Assembly (NCBI GenBank): GCA_001949185.1
Contig: BDGG01000019.1
Span: 166,043-209,103, forward strand
Direction of reading: 5' to 3'
Length of the DNA stretch: 43,061 nucleotides
From: Ramazzottius varieornatus
Taxonomy: Eukaryota > Tardigrada > Eutardigrada > Parachela > Ramazzottiidae
This document shows positions 1 through 11,448 of the stretch, one piece after another. The notes beneath the pieces are model-generated. The model was not told the DNA's origin. It saw only the letters and a program-made list of their open reading frames with translations, and ran no database searches. A program made the position numbers and the translations under genes. Numbering within the stretch: position 1 is the first letter of the stretch; each line of letters starts with the position of its first letter.

Positions 1-44
1 TCCCGGTCAAAACTCCAGGTTAATAGGAGCTAAGTCATCTGATT

Positions 45-573
45 TTACAAAGTATCTTCGTAAGTAAAGTTGCTGCGTCGTCGATGGCGGTAGCCCTCCT
101 CAGAGCTGGAAGAGTCATCGGGAGATCCACTGCGCCGTCGGTCTTCCGGTCGAGGGAGGAAATTGCCTGGATACAACCCATACATTCCATATGGTGTCAA
201 GCCTGCCATGGCACAGTCAAAAGCTAGCCAACTATCAAACCCAAAATCCATCCATAACGATGGTAAAACTTCCGGCAAGAACGTCGATGGGTACAGTACT
301 TCCGGCTCTGAATCAAGGGGATTACTCAAACGATCCCCCGTGAAATTGCACCAGCGGAGGATATTACACGTTGCCATGCAGTGCTTGCTTCGACGCTTTG
401 AGCACCGATTGTGATCTGTCCATCTAGTCGCTTGCTCCCGATCGACATCTCCGATCCTACTGTTTCTTTACGAAGACTGCTAAGGTGTCTTGAGTGAACG
501 AAAGGGAATTCACTTACAGTGAGTCTTCTTCCACAAAGTAGTCTTCCTCGAAGTCGAAATCTTCGTTCTGCAT
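45..573 (-). CDS. Unrecognised small protein, acidic N-terminus and Arg/Ser-rich tail
   Basis: I do not recognise this protein. Two exons fit: 573-518 and 459-45, joined over a 58-base intron (donor GTAAGTG, acceptor AAACAG), giving 156 residues. The first exon starts MQNEDFDFEEDYFVEEDS, a strongly acidic stretch. The second holds a hydrophobic and aromatic middle (about residues 75-120) and ends in a charged tail rich in Arg and Ser (RRRSGSPDDSSSSEEGY). Without the splice, the downstream part could start at an ATG at 377. A TATA-like string (TATAAAAT on the minus strand, near 703-696) lies about 120 bases upstream of the ATG, inside the duplicated segment. The first exon starts just outside the visible match to the right-hand repeat copy, so a second copy may continue beyond the window. 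Confidence 0.4.
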
Positions 574-613
574 AGCTTGGCTTCGCTCCGTGAGAAAGTC
601 TTTTTACAGTTGC

Positions 614-1226
614 AGGGGAGTTAGTACGTCGCTTCTTCACGACCAGTTGACAGAACATAAAGTCCAGATAAATTTACGGAGGTTCCCGGCCTTATATTTT
701 ATAACAACGTTTGAGGAGATCTTCAAGAGAATAGTACAGGTTTCTCCTAGGCAGAAGAGCAGTGAAGTGACTGAAGACAGAGTACTCCGCTAAAGTCCGA
801 AGGATGCGAGGAATTGTGGGATGGATGAGTGCCAGCGTCCCAACCGAGACTTTCTCCATTCATCCAGAGCCAAAAATCGATTTCACCGCATTGTTTTGGT
901 TGTGAATGCTTGGCGGACTGGAGGTACACCAAGCAATCAACAAGCGGACGTCTGTTCCCTAAAATCTGTTCCTCGTCGTTCGGTGTTCCCTCCTGAGTTC
1001 TTTGAGGAACAGCGTGAGCGCTGTCGATCAAGCCACAACATTTCCATTCTTGCTTGATTGGAGCGTCTATCACTTTCACAGCTGGTTTGAATTTGAACTT
1101 GATTTGTCCGTCTTCTCGTCCAGAATTTCTGTTTCTGTCCGCCCATCCAGGTTTCTTCCCATCTGCTACCATCCACTCTTCACTTTGCTGTACATAGCCC
1201 GAGGATCATCATGAGCAGTCGCCGAG
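614..1226. repeat. Left copy of a 613-base inverted repeat
   Basis: This segment is the reverse complement of 42449-43061. There are no length differences and only about five base differences (for example near 1033, in the 1108 area and at 1204-1207), so identity is about 99%. It carries the upstream region of the ATP synthase d gene plus its ATG at 1211 and the first five codons (MSSRR). At 1226/1227 the match stops abruptly and the rest of the gene is absent. The left copy is therefore a truncated duplicate. The outer end of the match is set by the window end on the right, so the repeat may be longer than seen. Confidence 0.93.
1211..1226 (+). pseudogene. Five-codon remnant of the ATP synthase subunit d gene
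   Basis: ATG and codons for MSSRR match the start of the complete gene at 42464. The next bases (ACTGCCGTACAG) do not match codon 6 onwards, and no downstream exon is present. The presumed promoter and 5' leader are intact on this copy, so it could still drive a transcript, but it cannot make subunit d. Confidence 0.8.
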
Positions 1227-1605
1227 ACTGCCGTACAGCGGTGGAGGGCAGGCTTCCCACAGTGGCACAGTGCCCCCAGGGAGGAAAATCTCGAGGGTGG
1301 GGGCCGGTGGGCACATGGAACTGTACTTGACGGTAAAAATTCAAAGTTGGAATGGCCGCTATCGCAAAATTCCGAAAGTACCCACTAGTCCTGTTGGTTC
1401 GAAGTAGTCAGTACTCTCTCCTTTCATTGTCTGTTGCGCCATATTTTGACGGTAAGTTTCTGGAAGAAATCGGTGTTGTTAGAAAGTTGGACAGGGTCAC
1501 TTCTATTGTCCAGGCGTTGGTCACAAGATGGATAGCCTAATCGTGACATTTTGTTGTTACAGACTCGTGTTCCATCCCTAGCTACAACGTCTGCAGTACG
1601 ACAAG

Positions 1606-2893
1606 ATGCCTCAGATCGAGAAGGTGGAAGAAGAGATCGACGACAATGAAATTTCGGATATGATGTCGGAGGAGAAGGAGGACGAAGTGGCGCAAGAGCA
1701 AGTGGATAATGGACAAGCGTTGGATGATCTCTCCAACTTCAAGGTTGCTCTCATCGAAGAGATCAAAAAAATTCCTGTGCTGTACGATCGTAGCATACAT
1801 ACCACAGATGATTCTCGAGATAAAGGATGGCTGACTGTAGTACGGAATCTGCTGCCTCTAATGGACGAAACTCTTTCCGGTGAGAGTTGAAGAAATCCTG
1901 GTTTCGACCTGGCTCATTATTCTGTGAATATCGCTGTCGGGTTGCGCGACTTTATCGGGGATGTTTATGGAGCATTAAACTGGGTTTTCTAGTTTTTCGT
2001 CATTACTCGTGCTTATTTTCCTTGATTCTCATCTGCTTTACAGAGCAAACGAGGCTAGACTACTGCCGAAAGACGTGGGCTTATACCCGAAGCAATTTCT
2101 GTAAAATGCTACGGACTCACAAAGGTAAACGAGACGGAAGTACGTGGTGGCTAGCCGGGCATATGGACTTCTTGACCCCTTATTTGACGGCCAACGCTCA
2201 AAACAACCGGTGAGTGTTGGCCGAAATGCTTAAAAGTATTCACAGCTCCGTTATTGGCAAGAAAGTAATTTCGACCGAAGTTTTCCCTTTCTTTCTAGTG
2301 CTTATCAACGTGTTAAACGTTTGAGGCCTCAGCGCGATGCCGATTCGGAAGAAGGTGGAGCTGAAATATCGGCTTCGGAAGGACCTGTGGAGGTCACGGT
2401 TTCTGCAAACACAACTGAGACTGATGTTGTTGATCCGCACCTGGTATGTGCGCCGCCCAAAGGTCCGACACCGCGGCGAAACTTTCTTCGACAGAACGGG
2501 TCCGCCGGAAGTACCCAAAACCATATCATAACACCGCGTCGCGCAGGTACTTGAATCAAAATCTGTGTCACTCTGCGATTATCCTAGTCTTACGGCTCTT
2601 TTTCATAGTTCCGCTTCCTCCTCAAGCACATGTATCTTCCGGGGTTGCTCCAGGGTTGACAGCAGTTACCGCGACGGCGATGGACGAAGATGATCTCCAG
2701 GGTAAAAGTGCTGTCAGGTTTCGGCTGAGGGGTGACATTATTCACATTTTCTGTTTGTTGTGTTCTAGTGTACTTATGGATAACTAAATTGAAGAAGCTG
2801 AATCCAGCGCAGAAGCGAATCGTGACCAAGAAAATCAACGACGCTTTTTTTGAGGCCGAGGAACCCTCGTCTCAACATGCGCCCGATGCTTAG
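1606..2893 (+). CDS. MADF-BESS domain DNA-binding protein (Adf-1 type)
   Basis: Five exons: 1606-1879, 2044-2209, 2299-2546, 2609-2701 and 2769-2893, all GT-AG and in frame, giving 301 residues. Residues about 46-146 form a MADF domain: the opening LIEEIKKIPVLYDRS, a central Trp, and the basic exon-2 stretch ending in WWLAGHMDFLTPYL. The middle is low complexity (Glu/Ser/Thr, then Pro/Arg). Residues about 256-290 form a BESS motif (DLQVYLWITKLKKLNPAQKR), which in this family mediates protein interaction and self-association. Such proteins are sequence-specific nuclear transcription factors. The acidic stretch before the MADF domain (residues 4-40) resembles an activation region. A 5' untranslated exon probably ends near 1452 (GTAAGT donor), with the acceptor at 1561. 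The family is large in insects and present in other ecdysozoans, so a specific orthologue cannot be named. Confidence 0.88.
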
Positions 2894-4900
2894 AATTGCG
2901 TTGATTCTGTTGATATCTTTGATTACGACTGCGTAAAGTTCTTCATTGGATCTTTTTTTAACTGTTATGTGTATTCCGTTTCTCGAATAATACCTATTGT
3001 TGTTGTCATATGTCCCGACTCGACGGAAGCTTCTGCTCTACCGACCCGCTATCTGGTTTTGCAGCTCGCCACGCTGTATTGTTGTTGCCTAGTTCGTTGG
3101 TTATGAGACTTTAGTTCCGGAAGTCGGTCATAGAGCTTGCACCAGCGGAAAGGCTCGAACTGCGTTGCCGAGTTTGACGGTTCTCGACCAGAGACCTGCC
3201 AGACGTTGGTCCATCACGATGGCAAGCCGATCCGCCGCGAAGTGGCGAAGTGTTGTTCTGAACCGGAGACAGCGCCAAGAGTAGTTCATCGCACAGTAAT
3301 GGCAGCCAACACGGTTGAAGCAGGTGTAAGGTGATTCAGTGACGTAGCTTTGTTTTGGTTTATTTCTTCAGGAATCAGGAAGACGATCGATTTTGGATTT
3401 TCCGCATATCATTTTCGTCTTGGATTTGGCAGGGTCACCTTGGCAAGTGTTTGAACGGTGGATTAGACTGGAGAAGTCCTGTTACTTCTGTCTCCCATTT
3501 TTTTCCAAGCCATCAAGAGGATCACAAAACATAACATTCTTGGAGGCTGCAGGACAGGAGACGTCACTGCTTATATTTACCCTCTTTTTCAGCATAATGG
3601 AGCATCTGTTGTGCGAGCCTACGTAAATTGCTGAAGCTCAAGGTTGGCGAACGTCTGCCACTCCATACTCAGCTGCATATCCGTTGACGTCGACGAAGAG
3701 GTGAAACCACTCACGCTTGTACATCGCTCTTTTTTTTCTGCACCAGCTGACGAGCGTTGAAGCTACTCAAGCCATGCTTTCAAGTTTCAATTGGTAGATT
3801 AAAACCCGCGCTGCCTTTTATTCCAGCTGACGGTTGCCTTATCAGCTTTAACGGACTCCCCTATTCCTCAAATGGATATCAAAAACTACTTGTGCTCATT
3901 TGTCCCGCTTGATCGCGAGTAATTATCTGTGATGCTGAGGGGGAATTATTAAGGACGACAGTCCGGAAATCGAAGACGCTTTCAGCCTCCAGCTTCCACT
4001 GACAAACGTTTTCGCTCGTGGCGGTCGTATTGTGTTTCTGCCTTTGGAAAAGTTATTCCTGGACAAGATAGGATCCCATTGAATTTTATAATACACAGTG
4101 GAAGGCATGTGTGAGTACGTCTTGAGGAGAAACACATCTGTTGGCGTATAGCTTCCTTCACATTGATTTTTTATTCAGTGGGCGTTTTATTTCTAGTTTG
4201 CTCGGCTGGGCGGGCCTTTGCTTCGGTTGGATGAACGCTCCTGCTGATGCGCTGGACTCTTTAACGTCCCTGTGTGAAAGTCTTCAGGTTGTAATATGAA
4301 TGCGCGTTGCCGCGCTGGGTAAGGCCCTCCTTTCTCACTGCGTCACATTGATTTTTGACCAGTGCGATTCATTGTATGTTTTACAGTGTGTGTGGGCTCT
4401 CTGTCGTTTGAAGACATCCAACAGTCCTACTGCGCACTGTTTATCGATTTTTGGAGGCCACAAGTTTGTTCCTCCGTTCCTGTTTGTTCGTTCGTAGCAC
4501 AAACGGGAAGAGGGGTGGCATAAGTGACTGGCTGGATGAATGATTTGCCCGTGCGTACTGCGTAGTTGTGGAAGAGTGAAGGAAGTGGAGCAGCAGCTTG
4601 TGCCATTCCCATCTCCCGAAAATACTTCCGTTTATTTTTTCTCTACCCGTCACTCTGTCTTCACTCTGCCCATCTTCTTCCTCCCATTTGCTTCTCGGAA
4701 GACTGCTTCAAGATTACTGTAACACGACCTATTCCTCAAAAGACCCGTCTGTGCTGCTGATTGCACTGTATCGTAGTCTTGTTGGGGAATGTGCCTGTTT
4801 TCCCTGATTGTCATTGCCACGACGTAGAACACACATGTTTTTCGTACCTGTCGGCCTTGTGAGAATTCAGAGCGGAATTTACGAGGAGGTAGACGCGAAA
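2894..4900. other. Spacer of 2 kb, no supported coding sequence
   Basis: No reading frame here looks protein-like or joins in frame to its neighbours. Splice-like signals (CAG/GTGTAAGG near 3330, TTCTTCAG near 3372) suggest that untranslated exons of the PIP kinase gene may lie here. A possible poly(A) variant AATAAT for the MADF-BESS gene sits near 2986. Otherwise I see nothing. Confidence 0.5.
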
Positions 4901-7900
4901 ATGTCGGTGGTACGGAGAAGCAAGAGATTTTCAACGGGAACCAAACCTGACAATGGTGTGTATAAGCAAATTCCTCATCAAAATGGGCGGTGGACAAATG
5001 GTTGGAACCAGATTGTTATCTCAAGTGGCGCACGTTTCCATTGTCATTGGCTGGAAGCCCGTGTCACCTGGAGAAACGATCTCGCGAGCTTGTTTTCAAG
5101 TGGCGCGTATTCGCGGTGTTACTGACTGGAAGCGTGCGCCAGTTCAGGAAAACGATCCAAGCCAGGTCGTTTGCCCACTTCCCCAATATACTTCTGGGAT
5201 GTTGCTGTGAATCTCTATTTGTGTTTTTAGAAGATACAACGGACGGAGGTATGCAAGGGACGTCGCTCAAGGAGAAGAAGATCGGTCACCGTCGGGTAGA
5301 TGAAACGGGGAACGTCACCTATAAAAGGGTACGTGAAAGGCAATAAAACGTGCTGGATTTGGGCTCATTGGATCGTAAAGTTCCACGTTATCGATTGTCG
5401 GCTGTATCTGCTTATCTTTACAGTTCCGCGCCAACGATTTGATGTTTTGCATTCAAACGGGCATTCGCCATTCCGTCAGCAAGCTGGCATCCAAACCTGA
5501 GCGCGACCTTCTCATGAAGGACTTTACTGTCGTGGAGAAAGTCTTCCACAAAAAGTAAGAGAAGAGCCAACACTCGATTTGTCCTGATTCTTGAGTAATC
5601 TTACATTTACTCAATTGTCCTCGGAAATAGTCGTGAGCGCTACCAGGTTTTCGAATTCCGCAAGGCGTACAATTTTTGGGTTTTTTTGAGATGATGTATT
5701 GAACATCAAATTTTTTGACTAGCCAAAAACAGTTTTTCGGACGTATTTTGATTGGCTTTTTCGTTCGAAGCTCTTGTTGCTGATGGCGCTGTCTTTTTCG
5801 TTCAAGGGATGGATCAGCATTCACGCCGGCACACGGCATGAACGATTTCACATTCAAGTCCTATGCACCGATTGCCTTTCGTTACTTCCGCGAGCTCTTT
5901 GGCATCGCTCCGGATGATTATATGGTAGGACATCTCCACTATCCCTCCACAGCTTTGCTTCTTTTCATCATCTCACTCGCTGTCCATTTGCCCATAGTGA
6001 TCCTTTGTAAAGTCGACGCGCCTTGGCTTTTTGTGGCCAAATATTGATTTTGTCTCGACTTTAATCGAAAACGATTTCTCTTCTTTCTCTCCGTAGCTTT
6101 CCCTCTGTGATCGAGCCATGATTGAGATATCAAACCCTGGAGCGTCAGGCAGCATTTTCTACTTGACAGAAGACGACGAGTTTATCTTGAAGACGGTCAT
6201 GTACCGTGAAGCAGAGTTCCTGCAGAAGCTCCTGCCCGGATACTACATGAACCTCAATCAGAATCCCCGTACGCTCTTACCGAAGTTCTTTGGACAGTAC
6301 TGTTATCAGGTGAGGCGTGTCAGTAATTTCTCGACATGACTTCGGGAGCCAACAATGATAATTGGCAGCTGCAGTGACGCATAACGTCACTGTTGTGATG
6401 CAGGCAGTCAAGGTTAGCGTGATGTGCTGGAAAAATAATTGATTCATCAACCGTCAGACCGCACACAGAGAGACATTGTCCGCTCATGAGACTCTTCTGC
6501 AATCTTGAAATTCATAAATAAAAACTCAAAGGATACTGAAAAGATAAATCAGTTATTTTTTGACATTAGTTTTGAAACATAAGGGTGGTCTTTTAATATT
6601 TTTGCAGATTTTGAGTATTTATTTTTTCGAGTTATTTATTTTTTGACGCTTTGTTGATGAAACAAGTGTTTCAACTTTGCGTCTTGACTCGTTCTGAGAC
6701 TTTAGCTTGAAATTTCTATTGGGTGCTATGGGGAAGCCAAGCTCGTGTTTCCGGTAGTACGGCGGCGTTGCTGACATCGGACCGTCATCGGTATTACGAC
6801 ATGAATGTCCAATGAGCTACTGTAGATGAAGTCGATATTTCAGGCCCCTATTGACACTAAATATGCTGATGGATTACTGTTTTTGTTTCTTGTAGTCACT
6901 GGGCAAAAACGTTCGCATAATCTGCATGAATAATCTCTTACCGCGCAAGGTGAAGTACCATCAAAAGTTCGACCTCAAAGGGTCCACTTACAAGCGACAA
7001 GCGTCAGCTGCTGAACGCCAAAAGCAGGTCCCCACGTTGAAAGACCTGGACTTCATGCAGCTCTACCCCGAAGGTGAGAAGAAGCGCGACCATTCAAATT
7101 TCAACCCGTACGTTTTTCAAAATGAGCAACTCGGCAAGCAGACCCGGCCAGATTGCTCTGTCCAGTGGCGTACACTGTCAGTCGAAAACAATGAAACAAT
7201 GAAAAAGTCACTCGAAAAAAGCACTACGAGTACTTGGGAAAACGATCTAGTCGAGTTTGTTCGCCGAACTCCCTTTTGTATTTGGCCGGAGGGAATTTTG
7301 CAACACACGGTCTTCAGAAACTTCAACCATAACTTTTAGAGAAACGGAAAAAACTTGTTTGATAGTTTCGCTTCGCTTTGCTAAACTTTCCTCAGTAAGA
7401 TTTCATTGTGTCGCTTGATTGATCGTTAAGTACGTAAATTATGCGCAGACTGAATACAACACTTGACCGACACCAGCACGGAGTCCTCGTGATTTTTCTA
7501 CGATATTTTTTCGGAAATACAGGTTGTGTGTTCCGCTCCACATCATCGCGTTCACGGCCTAAAATATTTGCAGGTATCTTCCTCGAACCCGAGACATACG
7601 ATCTGCTCATACGGACCATCCGAAGAGACTGTACGGTCCTCGAAAGCTTCAAGATCATGGACTATAGCCTCCTCATTGGTATCCACAACCTGGACTTGCA
7701 ACAGAAAGAACTCGAACGAGGTGATGCCGAACGCACAGAGGTAGCTCGGAGGTCGGGTAGCATAACGGTTCAACAGCCAGATTTCGGTTCGCCGACCGAC
7801 GACGACGCTATCCATCGACCAGGGTCGAGCTCACCTGTGCCGCCAAGTCAGAGTGAAATCAAGCCGCAGTCGTCTCCCATGGGAAGCCTGTTCAAGCTGG

Positions 7901-9586
7901 GAACGAAGGGCGCGTCGGGAGACGGAAGCTTACCACGTAACAACCGCACCCGTCGTAAGTTCCACCACGCTACGCTTTTCCGACCATCTTCTCGATAAAG
8001 CGATGGAACAGCGAAACAAATGAGAGATCGAAATGTTTCATATGGATAGTACAGTAAAAGCTTTTCCACACGTTGGGCTACAGGGTGATTCCTGTAGATT
8101 GGGGCGTTTTTGAACTTGAATAATAAAATCAGCAGTGCTTTCACTTCTTGAAAAATTCGTTTCCAGATACGTCCAACTATCGAAAACACTTTGCAAAAAG
8201 CTTTTCGAGGTGTTGTGCTCCAGAAGGAGCATAGCGCTGAGAACGTGAACTAGGTGGAAATCAGTAATCTTTCGCAAAGTCAACATGCTATGCACTTCAG
8301 GCGGGGTGTTTTTGCGTGCGAAACTTTTCACAAAAATTTCGCTGACGTTATTCTGTTGGAGAAACCTTCTAAATAGATTGATAGTTAGAAAAATATCACT
8401 TATGAGTTCGTGCACACGGTTGGATTTGCGAGCGACAGTATTACTGCTGACTCTGGGGGTCAGCAAAATGTTTCGCGTGTCTGTTGAATCATTTTTAGTT
8501 TTTCTGTAGTGTGTTTTCAAGCGAAACACACTTATAACTTTTCCGGAATGTGTTGCAGCACCACTTTTACGGGCTAAGACGAACCGCGAGAAGTTTGCCG
8601 CGATTGTTCAAGAGCCGACGCCCGCTCGCACGCAACTCTACTCCAAATTTAATCAGGAATCCGACACGAGCCAAATACTGTAAGTCGCAACCCATCAAAT
8701 ATTTACATCCACTCGATCCTACAACGTCGACTCTCCCGGGCTCAGTGACCCGTGGGCCTTCTGATGTATCTGGTATTTTCTTTGTAGACCTGACGGCGTT
8801 TTGGCATGGAACTCCAAAGGCGAACGGCTGCTTCTTTTCATGGGTATCATCGATATTCTCCAATGCTACAAGCTTCGGAAGAAGATGGAGCACACGGTGA
8901 AGTCCGTCGTGCTGGACGGCGACCAGATCTCGGTTTGTCATCCTTCCTTCTACTCTAGACGCTTTCAGGTAAGTTTCGCCCCGTTGCAAGATTATTTGGG
9001 ACCCAGACAGAGAAAAGCGACAAGATTCTTCTCCCAAGTGGAGCAAATCTCCCTTGTCTTTGGCTGGATGAGGGTGCCGCTCGTAAATTCGATCTTGTCA
9101 AGTGGCGTACTGTGTCAGCCAGTAACACTATGAACGTGCGCCACTTAGGAAGGTAGTCTTGTCGAGTTTTTTTGCGGAGACCCTATTTGGTTCAGACTCA
9201 TTTTGTGTTCATTTCTTCTTCAGGATTTCATGGCAGAGAAAGTCTTTCGCAAAGTTCCACCTGGTATGTTTCCCGCACACGTCTCGCCCAGTACTTCCCT
9301 CAACCAAAGAGAAGACAAGGCGCTCGATCCGTTGTCGCCAGAGTCCTCGCCGGAAATCTCACCGGTGAAGCAGTCTCAACGTCGGTCGACGAGACAGTCG
9401 TCGAAGAACCGAACTTCCACTGTCAGTATCTCTTCTTCCTCGGCTATCGAGATTGGCCGCGGTCAGTCGCACACTTCCACATCGAATAAAGCTTTCATAT
9501 CTTCCACGGCACCCGATCTCATACTGGACACTGCTGGTGCGGCAGCCAACCAGGCTTTCACTTCTCCTAAAGCAATAAATGCGTAA
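4901..9586 (+). CDS. PIP5K1: Type I phosphatidylinositol-4-phosphate 5-kinase
   Basis: Makes phosphatidylinositol 4,5-bisphosphate from PI4P at the plasma membrane, controlling actin, endocytosis and phospholipase C signalling. Ten exons: 4901-4955, 5231-5328, 5424-5554, 5807-5924, 6097-6309, 6896-7073, 7574-7954, 8559-8679, 8788-8968 and 9224-9586. All junctions keep frame, giving 612 residues. Family hallmarks in order: KKIGHR (about residue 33), [10 protein letters not shown] (about 120), SNPGASGS, the [19 protein letters not shown] block (about 180-200), [16 protein letters not shown] (293-298) and MGIIDIL. The specificity loop has KKMEH with Glu at about 466; type I enzymes have Glu there and type II enzymes Ala, so this is type I. 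A variable insert (residues 300-430) precedes the last kinase part, and the C-terminal 110 residues are Ser-rich and unconserved. Several introns contain the window's palindromic repeat. The short first exon ([10 protein letters not shown]) is inferred from phase only. Confidence 0.95.
5022..5145. repeat. Palindromic repeat, tandem pair
   Basis: Two units in PIP5K intron 1, 5022-5071 and 5097-5145. Each has CAAGTGGCGC on the left and a matching GTGCGCCA-type arm on the right around a loop with ATTGGCTGG or TGACTGG. The linker carries the family's AACGATC string. Confidence 0.8.
7155..7255. repeat. Decayed palindromic repeat copy
   Basis: In PIP5K intron 6. CCAGTGGCGTACACTGTCAG and, about 70 bases on, TACTTGGGAAAACGATCTAG match the two ends of the family, but the right arm is eroded and interrupted. 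Confidence 0.5.
9018..9166. repeat. Palindromic repeat, tandem pair
   Basis: In PIP5K intron 9. The first unit starts CGACAAGATTCTTCTCCC and has a weak right arm. The second starts CAAGTGGCGTAC at 9099, has GTGCGCCACTTAGG as its right arm and ends with CTTGTCGAG. Confidence 0.75.
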
Positions 9587-9713
9587 AATGTGATGTATTC
9601 TCAGCGTTCCTTTTTTTAACTCGGCTGGTTCTTCTCTAGAAAGATGCGGAAACTCTTACTGTGTTTTTAGCGTTTTTGTTTCTCGTTCATAGGAAACTGA
9701 GGCTCGGCAAACC

Positions 9714-9802
9714 AACTCGACGAGATTTTTTTACCAAAAGGCGCAAGTCTCAACTGTTATTAGCTGAGAGCGTGCGCCACTTGGGAGGAACAATCTTGTC
9801 GA
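9714..9802. repeat. Palindromic repeat, full-length unit
   Basis: Between the PIP5K stop and the next gene's ATG. Outer arms ACTCGACGAGAT and ATCTTGTCGAG flank an inner right arm GAGCGTGCGCCACTTGGG. The inner left arm has decayed (AAAAGGCGCAAG). Confidence 0.75.
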
Positions 9803-9882
9803 GCAGAGAAGATGAACTTTGCGGTAACTACTAACTCGTACTGGTTCGGATTTCTGTTCGATTGATTGATACCCTGTAGGCC

Positions 9883-11399
9883 ATGGCGGTATCTATTGAA
9901 ACAAGGAATCACTCAAGATCCCCGGTATCTTCTGTGCGTTACCGCTACCAACCAAAGTTGCGTGAGTACTGTAACGCAGGCTATAGGCCCCGCCCAGATC
10001 GCTAATATCGGCGTATGCGGCTCTGCATGCCAGGACTAGGCATTTTTCGCTATGGTGTGCCATACGGGCCTGCTATCGGCTTGTTTTGGTTTTCAAGTTG
10101 GCACTTGAGTCTTAAGTCTTGACAAACTGGCAGTTGCTAAACTTTTTTCGCTGTGCGATAACAGCGAGTTATCGGACTTTGTGTGGTATAACTGGTACCT
10201 TCTGGAGTTCTGCTTCGTAGTTCATAGTATCCTTTCCCCTTCCTGCCCGTCTCTCGGCTGTACAGGATCAGACATTCATCGGGCAACCATCTGCTCTGGA
10301 AGCTCTTGTTTTCTCGACGATATTGACTTGATCGGTAAGCAAGGTTTTACGGGACAATCACGACATGTCGATTACCAACTTTTGTTCTGATTTTTCCTCG
10401 CTGCCTACCGTGGTTACAGATCTCACCAGCAAGGACCATCTGGTCAGCTGACTCCACTCTTCGTTGAACCATTTCTTGTCAGTCAAACGTAAGTTCGCTT
10501 TTGAGCAGACATCGTTTAGGAGATTTGGTCGATTTCTGTATACAGAAATCAAGATGATTATCTATTTAGCTTGGTCTACTTTCGGCTGAAACCACCATGG
10601 ATCACCAGGGAGAATATCTTGCAGACCAACGCTGCCAGAAAAATTCCACGTAAGTCTGTGTCAATGAGCGTGCGTAAAATGGGAGATCCGCAAACAGGCT
10701 CGACGAGATCGTTCCCAAGTGGCGCAGGTTTTCTCTGTGGTTGACTTATAGCGTGCGCCGCTTGGACAGAGGATCTTGTCGAACTTGATTGTTTACCCAA
10801 GTGGCGCACGCTTCTAGTTTTATTGGCTGGAAGCTTGCGCCACTCGGAAAACTGAACTTGTGGAGGTTGTCTGTCGAGCTCCCAAATGGTTCTTGCTGTT
10901 ATTTTATTGCTGAATGAATTTCAGGTGAGCGCCAGCAAGAGCTACCATAGGAAGATCGGCTGTTACATCAGACTATGGATGGCTATGGAAAAGCAGTGGG
11001 TGACAGCTGATTCCGTCGAAGAGCTGAAGGATCGAGGTATGTGGGGCTGTTGGTTCTGATGTTTTCAAGGATGTGTTTGGGTTTTATTGAAATGAGAGCT
11101 CGGCGAATGCACTTCGCAGTGTTGTTTTCCCCAAGTGGCGTACGTTGTAGGTGTCATCGGCCGAAAGCGTGCGCCACTTGGAGAGACGATGTTGTCGAAT
11201 TTGTCGTGCCGAGTGGTGCACATCTTCGCTGTTATTTGGAGGCTGAAGACGTGCGCCACTTGAACGAACCATCTTGTCGAGTATGACTGCCGAGCGCGCA
11301 TATATATGGTATTGTGTTGTACTACGATACTGATATCGTAATATCGTTGTTTTATTCCGTTGCTGCTGTGCAGATCGCAGCACGAGGACACGACTCTGA
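9883..11399 (+). CDS. Unrecognised six-exon gene
   Basis: I do not recognise the product. Exons 9883-9961, 10266-10334, 10434-10488, 10546-10649 (or to 10657), 10925-11036 and 11374-11399 read as one protein of about 150 residues starting MAVSIETRNHSRSPVSS. The first four junctions are supported by matching phases and open frames, with motifs such as FVEPFLVSQTNQDDYLFSL and FRLKPPWITRENIL. Exon 5 is fully open and protein-like (KIGCYIRLWMAMEKQWVT). One junction is a problem: the strong donor at 10650 gives the wrong phase for exon 5, and only a weak donor at 10658 restores it. The acceptor of exon 3 is also weak (GCAAG). So this may be a real gene with an exon I misplace, or one starting to decay. 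Its introns hold four palindromic repeat units. No membrane segment or known motif is visible. Confidence 0.45.
10699..10847. repeat. Palindromic repeat, tandem pair
   Basis: Two units, 10699-10782 (outer CTCGACGAGATC / GATCTTGTCGA) and 10796-10847. The second has nearly perfect arms, CCAAGTGGCGCACGCTT and AAGCTTGCGCCACTCGG, around a loop with TTATTGGCTGG. Confidence 0.85.
11130..11281. repeat. Palindromic repeat, tandem pair
   Basis: Two units in the last intron of the unrecognised gene, 11130-11181 and about 11210-11281. Left arms CCAAGTGGCGTACG and CGAGTGGTGCAC; right arms CGTGCGCCACTTGG and CGTGCGCCACTTGA. The pair ends with ATCTTGTCGAG. Confidence 0.85.
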
Positions 11400-11448
11400 C
11401 ACCTGGGACCAGCCATCAGATAACCCCTTCTACCGTTACGACATAAAT

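Noticed and set aside
3137..3334. Plus-strand frame in the MADF-PIP5K spacer
   Set aside because: Begins with TTG, not ATG, and joins no neighbour in frame; may be untranslated exon sequence.
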